From NCBI RefSeq assembly GCF_027921745.1, contig NC_079239.1, positions 3,251,501 to 3,315,500 on the forward strand: 64,000 nucleotides of DNA. Direction: 5' to 3'. This DNA is from Schizosaccharomyces osmophilus. Its lineage: Eukaryota > Ascomycota > Schizosaccharomycetes > Schizosaccharomycetales > Schizosaccharomycetaceae. This document shows, piece by piece, positions 40,308 through 54,361 of the stretch (its first letter is position 1; every line of letters starts with the position of its first letter). Below the pieces are notes generated by a model that worked only from the letters and a program-made list of their open reading frames with translations, ran no database searches and was not told where the DNA came from. The translations under genes were made by a program, and so were the position numbers.

Positions 40308-40769
40308 AGGGTCACCTTGATCTCCTATTTATGGTAATGCACACATACACATTAGGAGGGTTCCTTGTCTTCTACAAGATTTACTGCAGTCAGTCCCAAA
40401 CAAAAACTAACGCATATCAAATGGTTTCTTTTCTTTCTTTTATAATAATGTATTTGTTCATAGTCACTACTCATCATTGATTTTGAATGAATTATTAATC
40501 GTTCATGCTTGCTCAAGCTCATCGTAAACTTGTCGTTCCAAGTAAAAGGCAAATTATAAATTAGAGTAAGCCGTTAATCGTCATGTCAATATATAAAAAG
40601 TAATTAATGATATTATCTTCGTATTGATAATGTTGAAAGAGAATAGAAAACCGCTAGCTGTCACTTGGCTTCATCAAAGTATATACAGAATAATATCAGA
40701 ATTAAGACACGCAAAAAAAATCGCTTCATGAAGAAATAAGTAAAAAAAAACGATTTTTAAAAGCAAGCA
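40308..40769. other. Convergent uga1-DUF1770 3' region
   Basis: This is an AT-rich gap. It is also a candidate synteny junction between the SPAC19D5-like and SPAC14C4-like blocks. No repeats were seen. Confidence 0.5.
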
Positions 40770-41561
40770 TTATTTCTTGGAAGAGGAAGAGAAAAAAAAC
40801 CCAAATGTTCTGCGAAGCCATTGACCAAAATGAAATCCTTTCTCTTGAATCTTCATAAATCCCAAGAAATGGCGGACAAAAATCCACATCCCACCACTAA
40901 GAAAAGGGAACAGGATTTGATCACGAACAGTAATCCAGCAGATAAGAGGAATCGAGCCATTTGCTTGTTCAAGTGACTTCAAGTAAGAATTTTGAAAACG
41001 AAGGTCAGGGACGGCGGGAACATCATATTCCAATGCTTCGCTTTCATATGTGCCGGAAGAGCTTGGTGACATAAATGCTTTCCCTTTATGAGGCTCAACA
41101 GCTGCAAGAGCAGGTTCAGTTGGAGCTTCAGAATAGTCAGATTCCCATATACTTTCATCTTCTTCGTTTTCAACTTCTTCTTTACTCTCTATATCTTCCT
41201 CTTCTCTCTCCTCCTCATAAGCATCATCGCTGGAATCAGGAATAGACTTGGTAACCTCTTCAGAGTCGTCTTTCTCTAATGGTGCTTGACTCAATTCCTG
41301 TGTCTCGGGAATTCCTTCTCCAATTTCAAATTCCCTCAACTTTGTGTTGACCATAATCGTTGACGAGCTTAGAGACTCTATCCTTAACGGAGAAGAAGTG
41401 CGGTTCGAGTCCACAGGAATGGATCTCGAAAATGAACTGTTCAGGGCATCTTGACTAGAATTTAAACTAACAAGCTCATAATCTTCGTCCCAAGTTCCAC
41501 TAGCATTAGGCTTGTGTGATTGTTCGCCGAATGTTTCAAACTTCTTCTTATCCAAAGGCAT
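40770..41561 (-). CDS. DUF1770 fungal protein
   Basis: This 263-residue protein has a hydrophilic Ser-rich N-terminus, a very acidic Glu block at about 95-145, and a conserved C-terminal domain. That domain reads VPDLRFQNSYLKSL, ICWITVRDQILFPFLSGGMW and FVRHFLGF, as in the fungal DUF1770 family. The hydrophobic stretch near 210-230 may associate with a membrane, and the tail is basic with Ser/Lys. Function is unknown. By remembered synteny it matches SPAC14C4.01c. The first ATG in frame is 41561. Confidence 0.8.
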   Translation of the reverse strand: MPLDKKKFETFGEQSHKPNASGTWDEDYELVSLNSSQDALNSSFSRSIPVDSNRTSSPLRIESLSSSTIMVNTKLREFEIGEGIPETQELSQAPLEKDDSEEVTKSIPDSSDDAYEEEREEEDIESKEEVENEEDESIWESDYSEAPTEPALAAVEPHKGKAFMSPSSSGTYESEALEYDVPAVPDLRFQNSYLKSLEQANGSIPLICWITVRDQILFPFLSGGMWIFVRHFLGFMKIQEKGFHFGQWLRRTFGFFFSSSSKK

Positions 41562-42030
41562 CAAATGCAACGAGTTGGCGATATGCTGCTAATTAACTTT
41601 AGAAACTTGGCAAAGCACTTAAGTGCTTTAACAAAAGAATTTCCTACTCAAGTTTTTTGGGACTTTATCCTCCTTTCAAACCGACAGTTTGCTAATGGTG
41701 AAATACGTCTGTGGGTATTACGGGAGTCTGCTGTTGTAACCTACATACTAGACAGAAAACTCCAAACTTTTTTTGTTTATTTCAAACAACTGTAGTTTTC
41801 TTTTTCTATTTGATAATTTTAATTAAATTTGCATACATTTCATTTGAGAAGTTGATTTCCAACAGTATATAATAACATGTAAGATATCATCATCTATTGA
41901 TTAGTAACTCTTTAATAATAAATGCAAACCAGGATGTAAATATTTAATAGAAAAGGTATGAAATAGATTCCAAAAAAACCCATATAATGTACAGTGTCTC
42001 TTAGTGAAATGCCAGTCTCCATTGATGACT
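41562..42030. other. Intergenic region between smc5 3' end and DUF1770 gene
   Basis: Promoter of the DUF1770 gene and terminator of smc5 are expected here. No other feature is seen. Confidence 0.6.
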
Positions 42031-45382
<3,352 letters not shown>

Positions 45383-45447
45383 CGTGTAATAAACCCAAGT
45401 TGGCCTAAATACAAGTTGTAATGAGCAAGTTCTGAACCTCCAAGAAA

Positions 45448-45739
45448 ATGTCGGAAGACTTGACCTCCTCAAAGGAGAAACAAATTCTACAAAAGCAAGT
45501 TTTGGATGAATATACTAAATTAGCTAGGAATATGGATTCTGTAAGTTTGTAGAAGAGGGTGACTTTGTGCTAACTTGTAGCTTGCAAAATTGTTGCATGA
45601 GATGGTGTGTAGTCCATCAAACAATATCCTTGACTCTTTAAGAGAACTGGAAAAGGAGATCGGTTTGGTACATACGTTATTTAAAGCAAGTGTTTGGGCT
45701 ATATTGGCAGACTTGGAAACGCAAGAAACAAAAACTTAA
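45448..45739 (+). CDS. dad3: DASH/Dam1 complex subunit Dad3
   Basis: Two exons are proposed: 45448-45540 and 45581-45739, coding 83 residues. The 40-bp intron has GTAAGT, GTGCTAAC and TTGTAG, in phase 0. The C-terminal part, NILDSLRELEKEIGLVHTLF then KASVWAIL, is the Dad3 family core. DASH couples kinetochores to spindle microtubules in the nucleus. In S. pombe the Dad3 gene also lies beside smc5 and mek1 by memory, supporting orthology. It shares a 65-bp intergene with smc5. Confidence 0.93.
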
Positions 45740-46392
45740 GGATGGTCGATTTGTCTTTGAAAGTTAATTTCATATTTCCTTTTCATTTATAGAATGGTAT
45801 TCTCTACACCGGTTTACTTAAAATCTAAGGAGGGACGAACATATTGCCCAGGAGTCACCTTCGCAAAAGAAATGTTTGTGTGTACACTCTCATGGATCCT
45901 TTACGAATTAACCTTCTAATTAGGATCTTTTTTTAGATGACGAAAAAAAAAAAAAAAAAAGATTGACCTTCTTGTTGGTTTGCATAGAATGTCAAGTTTC
46001 CGAAAAGCTATTACCTTCGATCGGATTTCCTCTTTTGGCCTTCCGAGTGGTTCTTGGGTGAAAAATTTATCTTTAAATCTTTCAAGGATTATTAGGATAC
46101 ATGAAAGGGAACAGATTTTGACGCACGTTAGCTTTGAGAACCATTGAAACAAAAGCTCTCTATTTTTTGAGATCACGAGTTCTATTTACGGTTTGTGCTT
46201 CTTGCTACATTATTGAAAATATTGAAATTCATAAGCTGCTATAACTTTTTTTTTAATTTCTTCTTTCTGTGAATAAATAAAGAATACGCGTATTGTCACC
46301 CCATTTGGTAAATAAATTGTTACTTCTGTAGACAATGATGGATGCGCGTGTATGTATTTTAGCAATTACCAAGTGTGTCAAATTCTTAGAAA
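45740..46392. other. Intergenic region and mek1 promoter
   Basis: This gap includes an A-run near 45942-45960. It also holds two mek1-proximal motifs, ACGCGT (46286-46291) and GTAAATA (46308-46314). No gene is seen. Confidence 0.55.
46286..46314 (+). promoter_or_regulatory. MCB and FLEX-like sites upstream of mek1
   Basis: ACGCGT (46286-46291) matches the MBF site and GTAAATA (46308-46314) matches the GTAAAYA core bound by the meiotic forkhead factor Mei4. They lie 79-107 bp before the ATG. Assignment is by motif only. Confidence 0.45.
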
Positions 46393-47794
46393 ATGGAATT
46401 TTTGTCGCGTGCTATACTGACTCGGTCAGAGTCGACTCAAATCCTCTGTGAAATGAGCCAAATTGATGAAAGTACGCTTGACATTCAACAAACTGAAGAC
46501 GGCGTCTTGGGTCGGTTATTTGTTTTCTCATCCACATCTCCTCAAACAGGTAAGTATTTTTAAGTAGGAATTGCTTCTAACTCTTTTTAGCTATCAGTAT
46601 TAAAAAGTACGAAGACGTGACTGTAGGACGTGGAAACGCCAATACATATCAACTGATTCAATCCACAGCAAGTTATAGACATTTTAGAGTTTATTCTGTC
46701 CTTGTAGACGATGACATGGATCCGTTAGTATACTGCCAAGATCTAAGCTCAAATGGCACGTTTTTGAACCACTGTCTCATCGGTAAAGGAAATGTAGTAC
46801 TGTTGTCTGACGGTGATATTTTAGACGTCCGTCATTGCGCTTCTTTCTTATATCAACAGAAAAATATAACAGATGATGATTATCATCATGAGTATGATGG
46901 TGAAGAATTCAGTATTACCCATCGCTTACTCGGTACGGGTGGTTTTTCGCGTATCTATATGGCAATTGAAAATAAAACTGGGAGACAATACGCTTGCAAA
47001 ATTATTGAGAAGAGAAAGGTCTCTTCTAGTCGCTTTTATGACGATCATGAAGTGTCTATTCTAAAAAAGCTAAATCATCCCAACATCGTTCATGTGGCTA
47101 TGGACTACAATTCTGAAAGCCAATTGTATGATAGAATTTTCGTCCTATTATGCTAACTTTTTCTAGTTTTATTTTCGAGGAACTGGTTACAGGCGGCGAT
47201 TTGTTTAGCTACCTAACCAAGATGGGAACAGTCCCTGAAGTGACATGTTTGTTTATTATGTATCAATTGCTACAAGCATTAGGTTATCTGCATTCTCAAA
47301 ACATTGCGCATCGTGACTTAAAGTTGGAAAATATTTTAATTGTCTCTTCAAGCGACAGTGTGTTTCGGATTATTTTGACTGACTTTGGTGTTGCTAGATG
47401 TATGGAAAATGGAAAACGAATGTCGACGTTTGTTGGCACCATGGAGTATACGGCTCCAGAAGTAAGAGATTTGAAAGGTCGCAGTAGGCGTTGCAAAGAA
47501 TTGAATATGGGATATGGCAAAGAGGTTGACATATGGAGCTTAGGAATCATCATGTATCTACTTCTTTCAGGGAACTCTCCTGTGTTTTCCACAGATGGAA
47601 ACATAGTATTTGAAGACGCGATCTGGAAAACCATCTCGAGGCAAGCTAAAGATTTGATATCTTCTTTTCTACAAAAAATACCAACGGAGCGCCCAACAGT
47701 CGAGGAAGCATTGCAACACCCTTGGTTTTTTCGACATAAATCTCGGTTGGATAAGTTGTATAGAACTCGAATTCTTAAACGGCCTTCATTATGA
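46393..47794 (+). CDS. mek1: Meiotic checkpoint kinase with FHA domain
   Basis: Three exons are proposed: 46393-46549, 46591-47125 and 47167-47794, coding 439 residues. Introns of 41 bp each carry GTAAGT/TTCTAACTC and GTATGA/TGCTAAC signals. An FHA domain (about 60-150) has VTVGRGN and DLSSNGTFLN. The kinase domain (about 160-430) has the ATP loop LGTGGFSRIYMA, lysine in YACKIIEKR, catalytic HRDLKLEN, DFGVARC and YTAPE. Mek1 is the Chk2-like effector that biases meiotic breaks toward the homologue and enforces the meiotic recombination checkpoint. Length matches S. pombe Mek1. Confidence 0.96.
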
Positions 47795-48062
47795 ACCATT
47801 CAAACATTTCCACGATGAAACTAGAAAGTGGAAGAGAATAAGGATATCCATGTTAAACTTCATACCACTTGCTAATTGTCTTGTATACTTTAAACTTCAA
47901 ACTTTAAAGAACTAACTATGTTTTTGAAGCAGAACTAAATAAAATGGAATTTATCGACATATAAAAGGAGTCAGTGATTACCAAATTTATCATTCAGCTC
48001 TTTGTTTTGGTTTGAGCTTCGAAATTAGTGTATGAGAATGAAAATTCACAAAAATTGTAACA

Positions 48063-48133
48063 CTCTCCCTCCGGGATTCGAACCCGGGCTGCCAGCGTGA
48101 CAGGCTGGTGTACTACCCCTATACTAAGGAAGA
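48063..48133 (-). tRNA. tRNA-Asp (GTC)
   Basis: This 71-nt intronless tRNA folds with acceptor TCTTCCT/AGGGAGA (one G-U pair), anticodon stem CCAGC/GCTGG around CTGTCAC (anticodon GTC) and T-arm CCGGG-TTCGAAT-CCCGG, with discriminator G. The A box TAGTATAGGGG and B box GGTTCGAATCC match pol III consensus. A T5 terminator follows on the minus strand about 8 nt downstream. Confidence 0.97.
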
Positions 48134-48904
48134 TTCTTAGTTTAACAGTTAAAAAATGATATATAGAATGTAATAGACCAAAATGTATTAGCTTTTTGGA
48201 CTTGAATACAAAGCTATATGAAAGCAAGGCAGAGGATACATTATTGAATAGAATACTGATATTTAATATTTTGTTTTGGCTAAACTGAAGCAAAGGAAAC
48301 CTTGAGTCGAGTCTAGGATGAAGGGTGCCAAAAAATGAAATCCCTACTCATATTCGCGTTCATGGTTCTCTTATTTTTTTATCTTAATATTTCCAAAAAT
48401 CCCTGTTACTTAAGTATGTCGTTTTTTGTTTTCGTACCAGTTATTCAAAATCATACACCTTCTATTTATAGTTCAACTTACTTCAACAACATCGTTCCTA
48501 ACTACCGGAATGAATAGTTATGAGCTCTAAAAAATTCTTTTCTATTTCAGTAAAACATAACTACCATGCATTCATCTGTATCATTAATTTTTAATTTTTG
48601 GTAATATGCTGCATTATTTCTATTTATTTATTACCGTAGACAGATGCGTTTCGTTAAAGCTTAAAGCCACCTTCCACAGACGGATATAGGCCTCCTCTAC
48701 AGCCGACAAATATTCTTCCCTTTGCCAACAGGAAAAGCTCATACATTATTGAATTCCGGTTTGTTCAATTGTTCTTTCTGAAGGAATTTGTGAAAATAGT
48801 ACACATAAAAAAAAATATTCCACTATCCCACCGTTTGCTGAAGAACGATTTTAATAGCTTAGTATCGAAGTGTTATTGTTCAGCTGCTTTTCCAGGAATT
48901 GAAG
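48134..48904. other. Intergenic region upstream of the DJ-1-like gene
   Basis: This gap holds the tRNA upstream flank and the presumed promoter of the next gene. The frame at 48335-48517 has no family features. Confidence 0.5.
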
Positions 48905-49711
48905 ATGTCGATGCAAATTGTCCGTGAAAATTCGTCAAACTCTACTATATTACAGCCATTTGCCAATCCGTTATGGGCTCCTACTCCTGTGCACAGCAGT
49001 AAAAATAGTAAGCGACGTACACTCAAAATGTGTATCGCTTTACCCGACAATGGTTACGATGTGACCCAAGTCTGCGATTCTTGGCAATATTTTTTGAAAC
49101 AAGGTTTCATGGTCCATTTCGCAACTTTGACAGGGTACGTCGCTCAAGCTGATCAAACACAGTTAGGCGGTTTGAAGTCTTGGTTTGTGGGTGCTACTGC
49201 AGAAACTTGCACACTTTATGGTAGAATGTCCACCACTTCAGAATATTTGAAACCTTTAAGCTTGTCTTCTGATTCTTTTACATTCAACGCTTATGATTTA
49301 GTTCTTATTCCAGGTGGCCAGGATGCTGCAGTTTTAGATTTTGTTCACTCTCCCCGCTTGTCCGCCTTGCTTGCCGATTATATTCCTTTATGCTCTCGTG
49401 CTAGCGGTAACCATGCTTTAGGAGCCATCGCCCAAGGCGCTATTGCCATCCACCGTGCTGTTCCAAATCTCCAAATTAAATCGACAACAACACCTCTTTA
49501 TATGGAAAGAACATCTTATTTGTTTGGTACTTCTAATCCACTTGCTTATGCCTCTACACTTATCCCAGAAGACAAATACGAAGTTGGTCCAACGGCTTCT
49601 CATTGGGTTTATTCCGATGAAAAGTACTTTTACGCTTCTGGTCGTCATTCAGGCGATGTTGAATTGCTTTGCAAAGCCCTTCGCAACCTTGTCGCTAGTG
49701 CGCTTCATTGA
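48905..49711 (+). CDS. DJ-1/PfpI-superfamily protein lacking the nucleophile
   Basis: This 268-residue protein has the DJ-1/PfpI fold from about residue 40. KMCIALPDNGYDVTQV forms the first strand and loop, FMVHFATLTG the second, and YDLVLIPGGQDAAV the Rossmann turn. The elbow segment reads GAIAQGAIAIHRA. In Hsp31/PfpI-like relatives that segment is GAICHG, so Ala176 and Gln177 replace the catalytic Cys-His. The PGGH histidine is also Gln. Hydrolase or glyoxalase activity of the usual type is therefore unlikely, and a structural or binding role is inferred. The N-terminal 38 residues are non-conserved in type. The first ATG is 48905. Confidence 0.8.
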   Translation: MSMQIVRENSSNSTILQPFANPLWAPTPVHSSKNSKRRTLKMCIALPDNGYDVTQVCDSWQYFLKQGFMVHFATLTGYVAQADQTQLGGLKSWFVGATAETCTLYGRMSTTSEYLKPLSLSSDSFTFNAYDLVLIPGGQDAAVLDFVHSPRLSALLADYIPLCSRASGNHALGAIAQGAIAIHRAVPNLQIKSTTTPLYMERTSYLFGTSNPLAYASTLIPEDKYEVGPTASHWVYSDEKYFYASGRHSGDVELLCKALRNLVASALH

Positions 49712-50157
49712 TAGATACATCGTTTGCTTTTCTTGGTTGTTGTCTAATCACCTTTCTTTTGTTTTACTGTGTGCTATTTGTTGTTGAATATAATGCTTCT
49801 TTTTTTTATCTCTCAACTCTCACCTCCTTTGTCATTTTGATTGTTTTGCTTTCCCCTATTAATTTGGCCGATTCTCTCATTATGTTATATTTGATTGCGT
49901 ACATACATCACTAATTTTCTCTTTGGTTTTTCCTTTACTGCAAATATTTGATCTGCATAGAACTTTTTGCTTTGAACAGTCTTTACTAATTTAAGGTATA
50001 CGCAATTTTTGTGTTTGTTCATATAAAAGTTTTAACTAATAAATACTATTTTTTTTTTAAAATGCTAAACATATTTTCTTAGTAGCCTGGAAATACCAAC
50101 CAATATTTGAGCCATACTATATTAAAATGAAATACCTTTTGAACCAATAAAATACCT
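49712..50157. other. Convergent 3' region
   Basis: This T-rich gap lies between the DJ-1-like gene and man1. No gene is seen. Confidence 0.6.
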
Positions 50158-53121
50158 TTAAAAAGAGTTGTCCGGTAAAACACCAATCCATTCCCAAGCA
50201 CGCTTGTTTGTTGATTTCTCGTCAAAGACCCGAACACTAACCATCTGGTCGATCGCTTTTGTGCTTCGCCGCCAAACTCTTTTCTGAATAATGTTGCTTG
50301 TTTCTCTTAAACATTCGAAATCTTTACTCTTTTCCGGATGGGAAACGAAACATTCTGCACGCAAGTCATCCAACTGTAAACGTGGACTTTTAGAAACATC
50401 TTTAAGGGATTTCTTCTTTGCACTTTGTAAACGAGAAACACAATGCTTTACACAAACTTTTACAAGCTTTTCTGTGCTGTAAAAAGAGACAAATAATGAC
50501 CATATATACGGGATAGCAACACAAGTCAACGATACATATAAGACTGTCATTGAATATTTTTTCCACGATTTGACAAGCTTCTCTGTAATCGTTGCAAGCA
50601 AATCAAAACCCATTCCACTCAGGCTTGCAGTTAAGTGTGTAATCTTTGCGAACAATTCAATACCAATTCCACTCAGATTTGTAGTCAAGTGTGTAATCTT
50701 TGCTAGAATCTTAATGCCCATTCCAATCAGGTTTGTAGTCAAGTGTGTAATCTTTGCAAGCAATTCAAAGCCCATTCCACTCAAGCTTGTAATCAACTGG
50801 TTAAACATGCTTCTGATATTATCGTAGGTCAATTGAAGTGTCGCCCTTAAATCGAATATTGAGAACTTTTGATGCACAGAAGAAACAAACGAGATCATCG
50901 AATGAGAAATTGAGCTGCTTTTAGAATTCAAGGTAGTGACAACATTAGTGTTAATTATATCTCTGAAATAGCTTGTCAAGCCTTTAAAGCGAGAACACAT
51001 TGTTAAAATACTATCAGGGATTCTATTATCAAGTTAGTATTTACAATATGAAATTCAGATCATTCTTACCTGTTGTTTTTTCTCTTCAAGATATGGAGCC
51101 TTTCTAGAGCCTGCCTGAAGTAAACTTTAAATTCGTCCATCGTAACTTCTGAATCCATTTTGTCTTTAAATTTTTCATAAAACTTGTCAATGACTGAAGA
51201 ATGAAAATGACTATGAGATAATTCTTGTCGTGAAGGGAACTGAGGCTTCGATTCATTCTGCGTATACCAATCTTCAACCATGTCAACACATCCCTTGACC
51301 ATATTTTCTATGCGGTCTGTAACAGAACCGAGAATAGTACAGCTAGGAAAAGGCTTGAATCCAAAACGTGACAAAAACGGTATATGCGGCTTTGTCTCAC
51401 CACTACACGCAAAGTCTCTGTTGCTACCGCATTTTGCAGACGATGGACATGGCATACACTTGGCTTTTAGTCCTCGGACATTCAAATATGTATAGACTGA
51501 CTGCAAGGTCGATCGTACAGGTTCTGGCTTTATGGAAGATATATAACTAGGATACGGCTCTTCTATAAATTGTTAAAACTTTGTTTTTTTTTTAAATTTG
51601 GAAAAATTTGATAAACAACTTACCAGGAGTCTCACAAAATCCAACTCGTCTAACTTCCTGTTGCCAAAATGCAAGGGATAGGGCAACAAACAACACAGAC
51701 AAAAACAATCCGTATATTCGAAAATTTCCCATCTTGTTAGAATACTTTTGAGAATCCTTTTGCAAAGGTTCTTCTTCTCCAAAAAGCGAGTTTTCAGTAG
51801 ATGAAAGACTGACGTTGTTGAGAACCCGGTTTGTTGTGTCAGACCGTACGCCTTTTTGGGCAAATAAACTTTCGGCAAATTCTTCGTTAGGAGAATAAGT
51901 TTCTTCTGACCGATTTCTAACAGTAAAGAAGCTTAAAGGTGTATTTGCTGCACTTTTTCCAGGAAGCGATTGATCCTTGGCATAATAATTCTCTAGATGA
52001 CTAGCAAACAATGATGAGGAATTAGAGACTGGAGAGGGCGAAGATTTATCATTGCCTTTATTTACAACAGTTTTCACTGATTTTGGTGAAAATTCGGGTT
52101 CACTATCAGATTGAAACTGTAAGTATTCACGGGGTGGTGTTTGGGTGACGGATTGCGAATTTGTTTCACCCAAGGGAGTGCGACGAGAAGGAAAGAGGTT
52201 CACAAAATTTTGAAACTTTGACGGTGACTTTAATGGAGAAGCATAAATACTTGTGTTAGAAGAGCTCTGAATATCCGGCGATGACTTTTGATGTTTGGAC
52301 AAGAACATTGGCGACGTCTGAGTTTCGGCTCCATGACGCCTTGCAGGTCTCACAGCAAGAGTGGGACTTGCTAAAAACGTGGAATCTGGTAATTTAGGTG
52401 ATGAATTTTGTTCCAATCCCACATTGGCTGAGGGAGTTTGCGAAGAAGATGGCGATCTCGAATGAACGGGGATTTCAACAGTTGGAATGGAAGACCTTCC
52501 TAAAACTTTGTTTTCTTTTGTAATATTATCTTTTCGATTTTGTAAGTTCTCAAAGTGCAAATTATGCACTGGGTGAACTGGATGAACCTTGGGGGCTTCC
52601 GGAAAATGTGTCACTGCAGGCGTATCCATTAGCTCTTCCCAATTATAATGTTTCGGAGAGGTCTGATGAGTATCTGTATGAAGAATTGAGACAGGGGACC
52701 CTTGGTGTGTCTGTTCTTGTTTCAATATTTCCACTTCTTCTTCCTCGTCAAGAGACTCGCTCCGTTGATTGAACGGGAGAAATTTCCTGGCTGAATTGTC
52801 AATTCCTCTTGCAGAGCTTCTGGTAATGCGCATTGGGGTATTTGCTGTCGAGGGAGTACCAAATCCAGAGTCTATTGCGGTCATTTCCAAGAATTTCCGG
52901 CGCGGACTACGATTTGGAGGAGCATTTTCCTTTTGCAATTCATGAATTGAAAGAGATCCCTGCTTGGCCTTTCGTAACTTGTCGAACAACTCGACCAAGT
53001 GCACTTTCTTAGCGGTGGATGGAAAATATATCTGGTATTGGTTTAATATTTCACGCAAGTCTATTACACGAAGAGAGTACGCATCAAATAAGGGATCGAA
53101 ATATGATTCTTCTCCCTCCAT
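50158..53121 (-). CDS. man1: LEM/HeH-family inner nuclear membrane protein Man1
   Basis: Three exons are proposed: 53121-51624, 51562-51070 and 51022-50158, coding 951 residues. Introns have GTAAGT/ATTTATAG and GTAAGA/AATAATAG, with phases 1 and 2. The N-terminus has the HeH fold (SLRVIDLREILNQYQIYFPS then KKVHLVELF). A long Ser/Pro-rich nucleoplasmic region leads to a first membrane span near 480-497. The luminal region holds a Cys-rich segment (KAKCMPCPSSAKCG) and an 18-residue tandem repeat (50592-50803). A second span near 815-840 and a C-terminal winged-helix MSC-type domain (about 875-950) follow. Man1/Heh2 proteins tether chromatin and survey nuclear pores. It appears longer than S. 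pombe Man1, partly through the luminal repeats. Confidence 0.88.
50592..50803 (-). repeat. 54-bp tandem repeat in man1 luminal region
   Basis: About four units of 54 bp (18 codons) are arrayed in frame. The marker AAGTGTGTAATCTTTGC (plus strand) recurs at 50633, 50687 and 50741. Units read like KITHLTTNLSGIGIELFA with few substitutions, so the expansion seems recent. Confidence 0.85.
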
Positions 53122-53416
53122 AGCTTTCTTAAGAATGTTTCAATGGTTGATTAAGGTAGCTATAGATTCAGTTGGATGTAAACATAAACCTCAGAATCAA
53201 AACAAACTTGCATGGGGGTGGTGGGGGTCATAAAGTATATCACACTCAGACTAGACAATTTGTCTGTAGGATTGAATTTATTTCATTCTCTTAAAACTTG
53301 TTGTAATCGTGTAAGTCATGTTTGCAAAGCTTTCGAGTCCTTGAAGGAAACTCAATTTAGCATCCGTTGAACGACTTTAGTTCTCTGGAAAACAGGTTTC
53401 CAATTGAAACTTTAGT
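53122..53416. other. man1 upstream region
   Basis: This 295-bp gap includes the man1 promoter. No additional gene is supported. Confidence 0.5.
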
Positions 53417-53746
53417 TCATACATTGATAGAAACTTCGAGTTTCATATCACCTTTCCTTGACATATCTTCCATGGGAATTGAGTCTACTTCAAACTCGAG
53501 AACAATGGGTGTAAAGTAGCGGAATACTAAAGACAAAGAACATAAACCAAGAATTGAGGAAGGAATAATTGTTAGGTATGCCAAAATTTCAGGATCGTCG
53601 TCGTCAATAAATGCTGCATACGGTACGAAATACAAGGAAAACCAAAACACGAGAGAAAGAAAGTTACCAAATAAGGAATGATTTAGAAGATCCCTCATAT
53701 CTGTTAAATAGAGCTTGACAAAGACGTCTATTATATTCCTCCTCAT
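53417..53746 (-). CDS. Small two-span membrane protein of unknown function
   Basis: This 109-codon frame from the ATG at 53746 has two probable membrane spans (FLSLVFWFSLYFVPYAAF and YLTIIPSSILGLCSLSLVF) and an acidic C-terminal tail. Balanced composition and the ordered hydrophobic profile suggest a real protein. A second open block in another frame upstream (NEEEYNRRLCQALF) means the 5' end might be spliced differently. I do not recognise the family. It lies between man1 and nab2, divergent from the next candidate. Confidence 0.45.
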   Translation of the reverse strand: MRRNIIDVFVKLYLTDMRDLLNHSLFGNFLSLVFWFSLYFVPYAAFIDDDDPEILAYLTIIPSSILGLCSLSLVFRYFTPIVLEFEVDSIPMEDMSRKGDMKLEVSINV

Positions 53747-53968
53747 TGTGAAGAGGAATATCACTCGCTAGAGGAGCGGTTTCCTCAGAAGCTTCTTCAG
53801 AATTGACTCATTTAAAAGACCCTAAAGAAATGTTGGTGACTTATAATGGAAGTGCTAAGTCGAGTATCTCACTCCTCCTTTACTCTTCGGCTGAGGATGA
53901 ATATCAACATCTTCCAACTTCCAGCTTAATACAACCACGTTAATCAGTAAAGGAATATTGAAATTAGA

Positions 53969-54361
53969 ATGTTTCAGTCAAAAGTTATATGCAAATATCG
54001 GCAACCTGAAGATGACACATACGAGAAGATCAGTCAAGAAATAGCAATGAAGAATAAAGATTTCTGTATTAAATGTATTGTTTTTCTGCTATGCTTCACA
54101 CATCTTCTTTTGGCATCAACTTTGAAATATCATGGAAATGCGCATCTAGTCGTATACTTTGCTGTCCCTGTCGTACCTTTTGTTTTACATCCTATTTAAT
54201 TATTTCAAGGTGATAGTACACGATCTCCACAAAAAGAAAAGGAAAGACTAGAAAGAGAACAGCAATTATCAAGAGCGGGAGTCAGCGGCCCTTCAAACCT
54301 GCACTTTCAAGAAAGCCAGCCTTTACCCAAATACTCAGAAACGAACGAAAGACGAGATTGA
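53969..54361 (+). CDS. Candidate spliced membrane protein
   Basis: The first exon from the ATG at 53969 codes a charged head (YRQPEDDTYEKISQEIAMKN) and one or two membrane spans (IKCIVFLLCFTHLLLAS, then VVYFAVPVV). An acceptor-like TTATTTCAAG ends at 54210 and is followed by a 50-codon block rich in Glu/Arg/Ser with QPLPKYSE, ending at 54361. I could not find a donor that joins the spans and this block in phase. The alternative frame after the acceptor is a short Lys-rich tail. The gene model is therefore tentative and the family unknown. Confidence 0.35.

Noticed and set aside
41399-41418. tRNA B-box-like GGTTCGAGTCC
   Set aside because: It lies inside the DUF1770 coding region, with no A box or cloverleaf around it.
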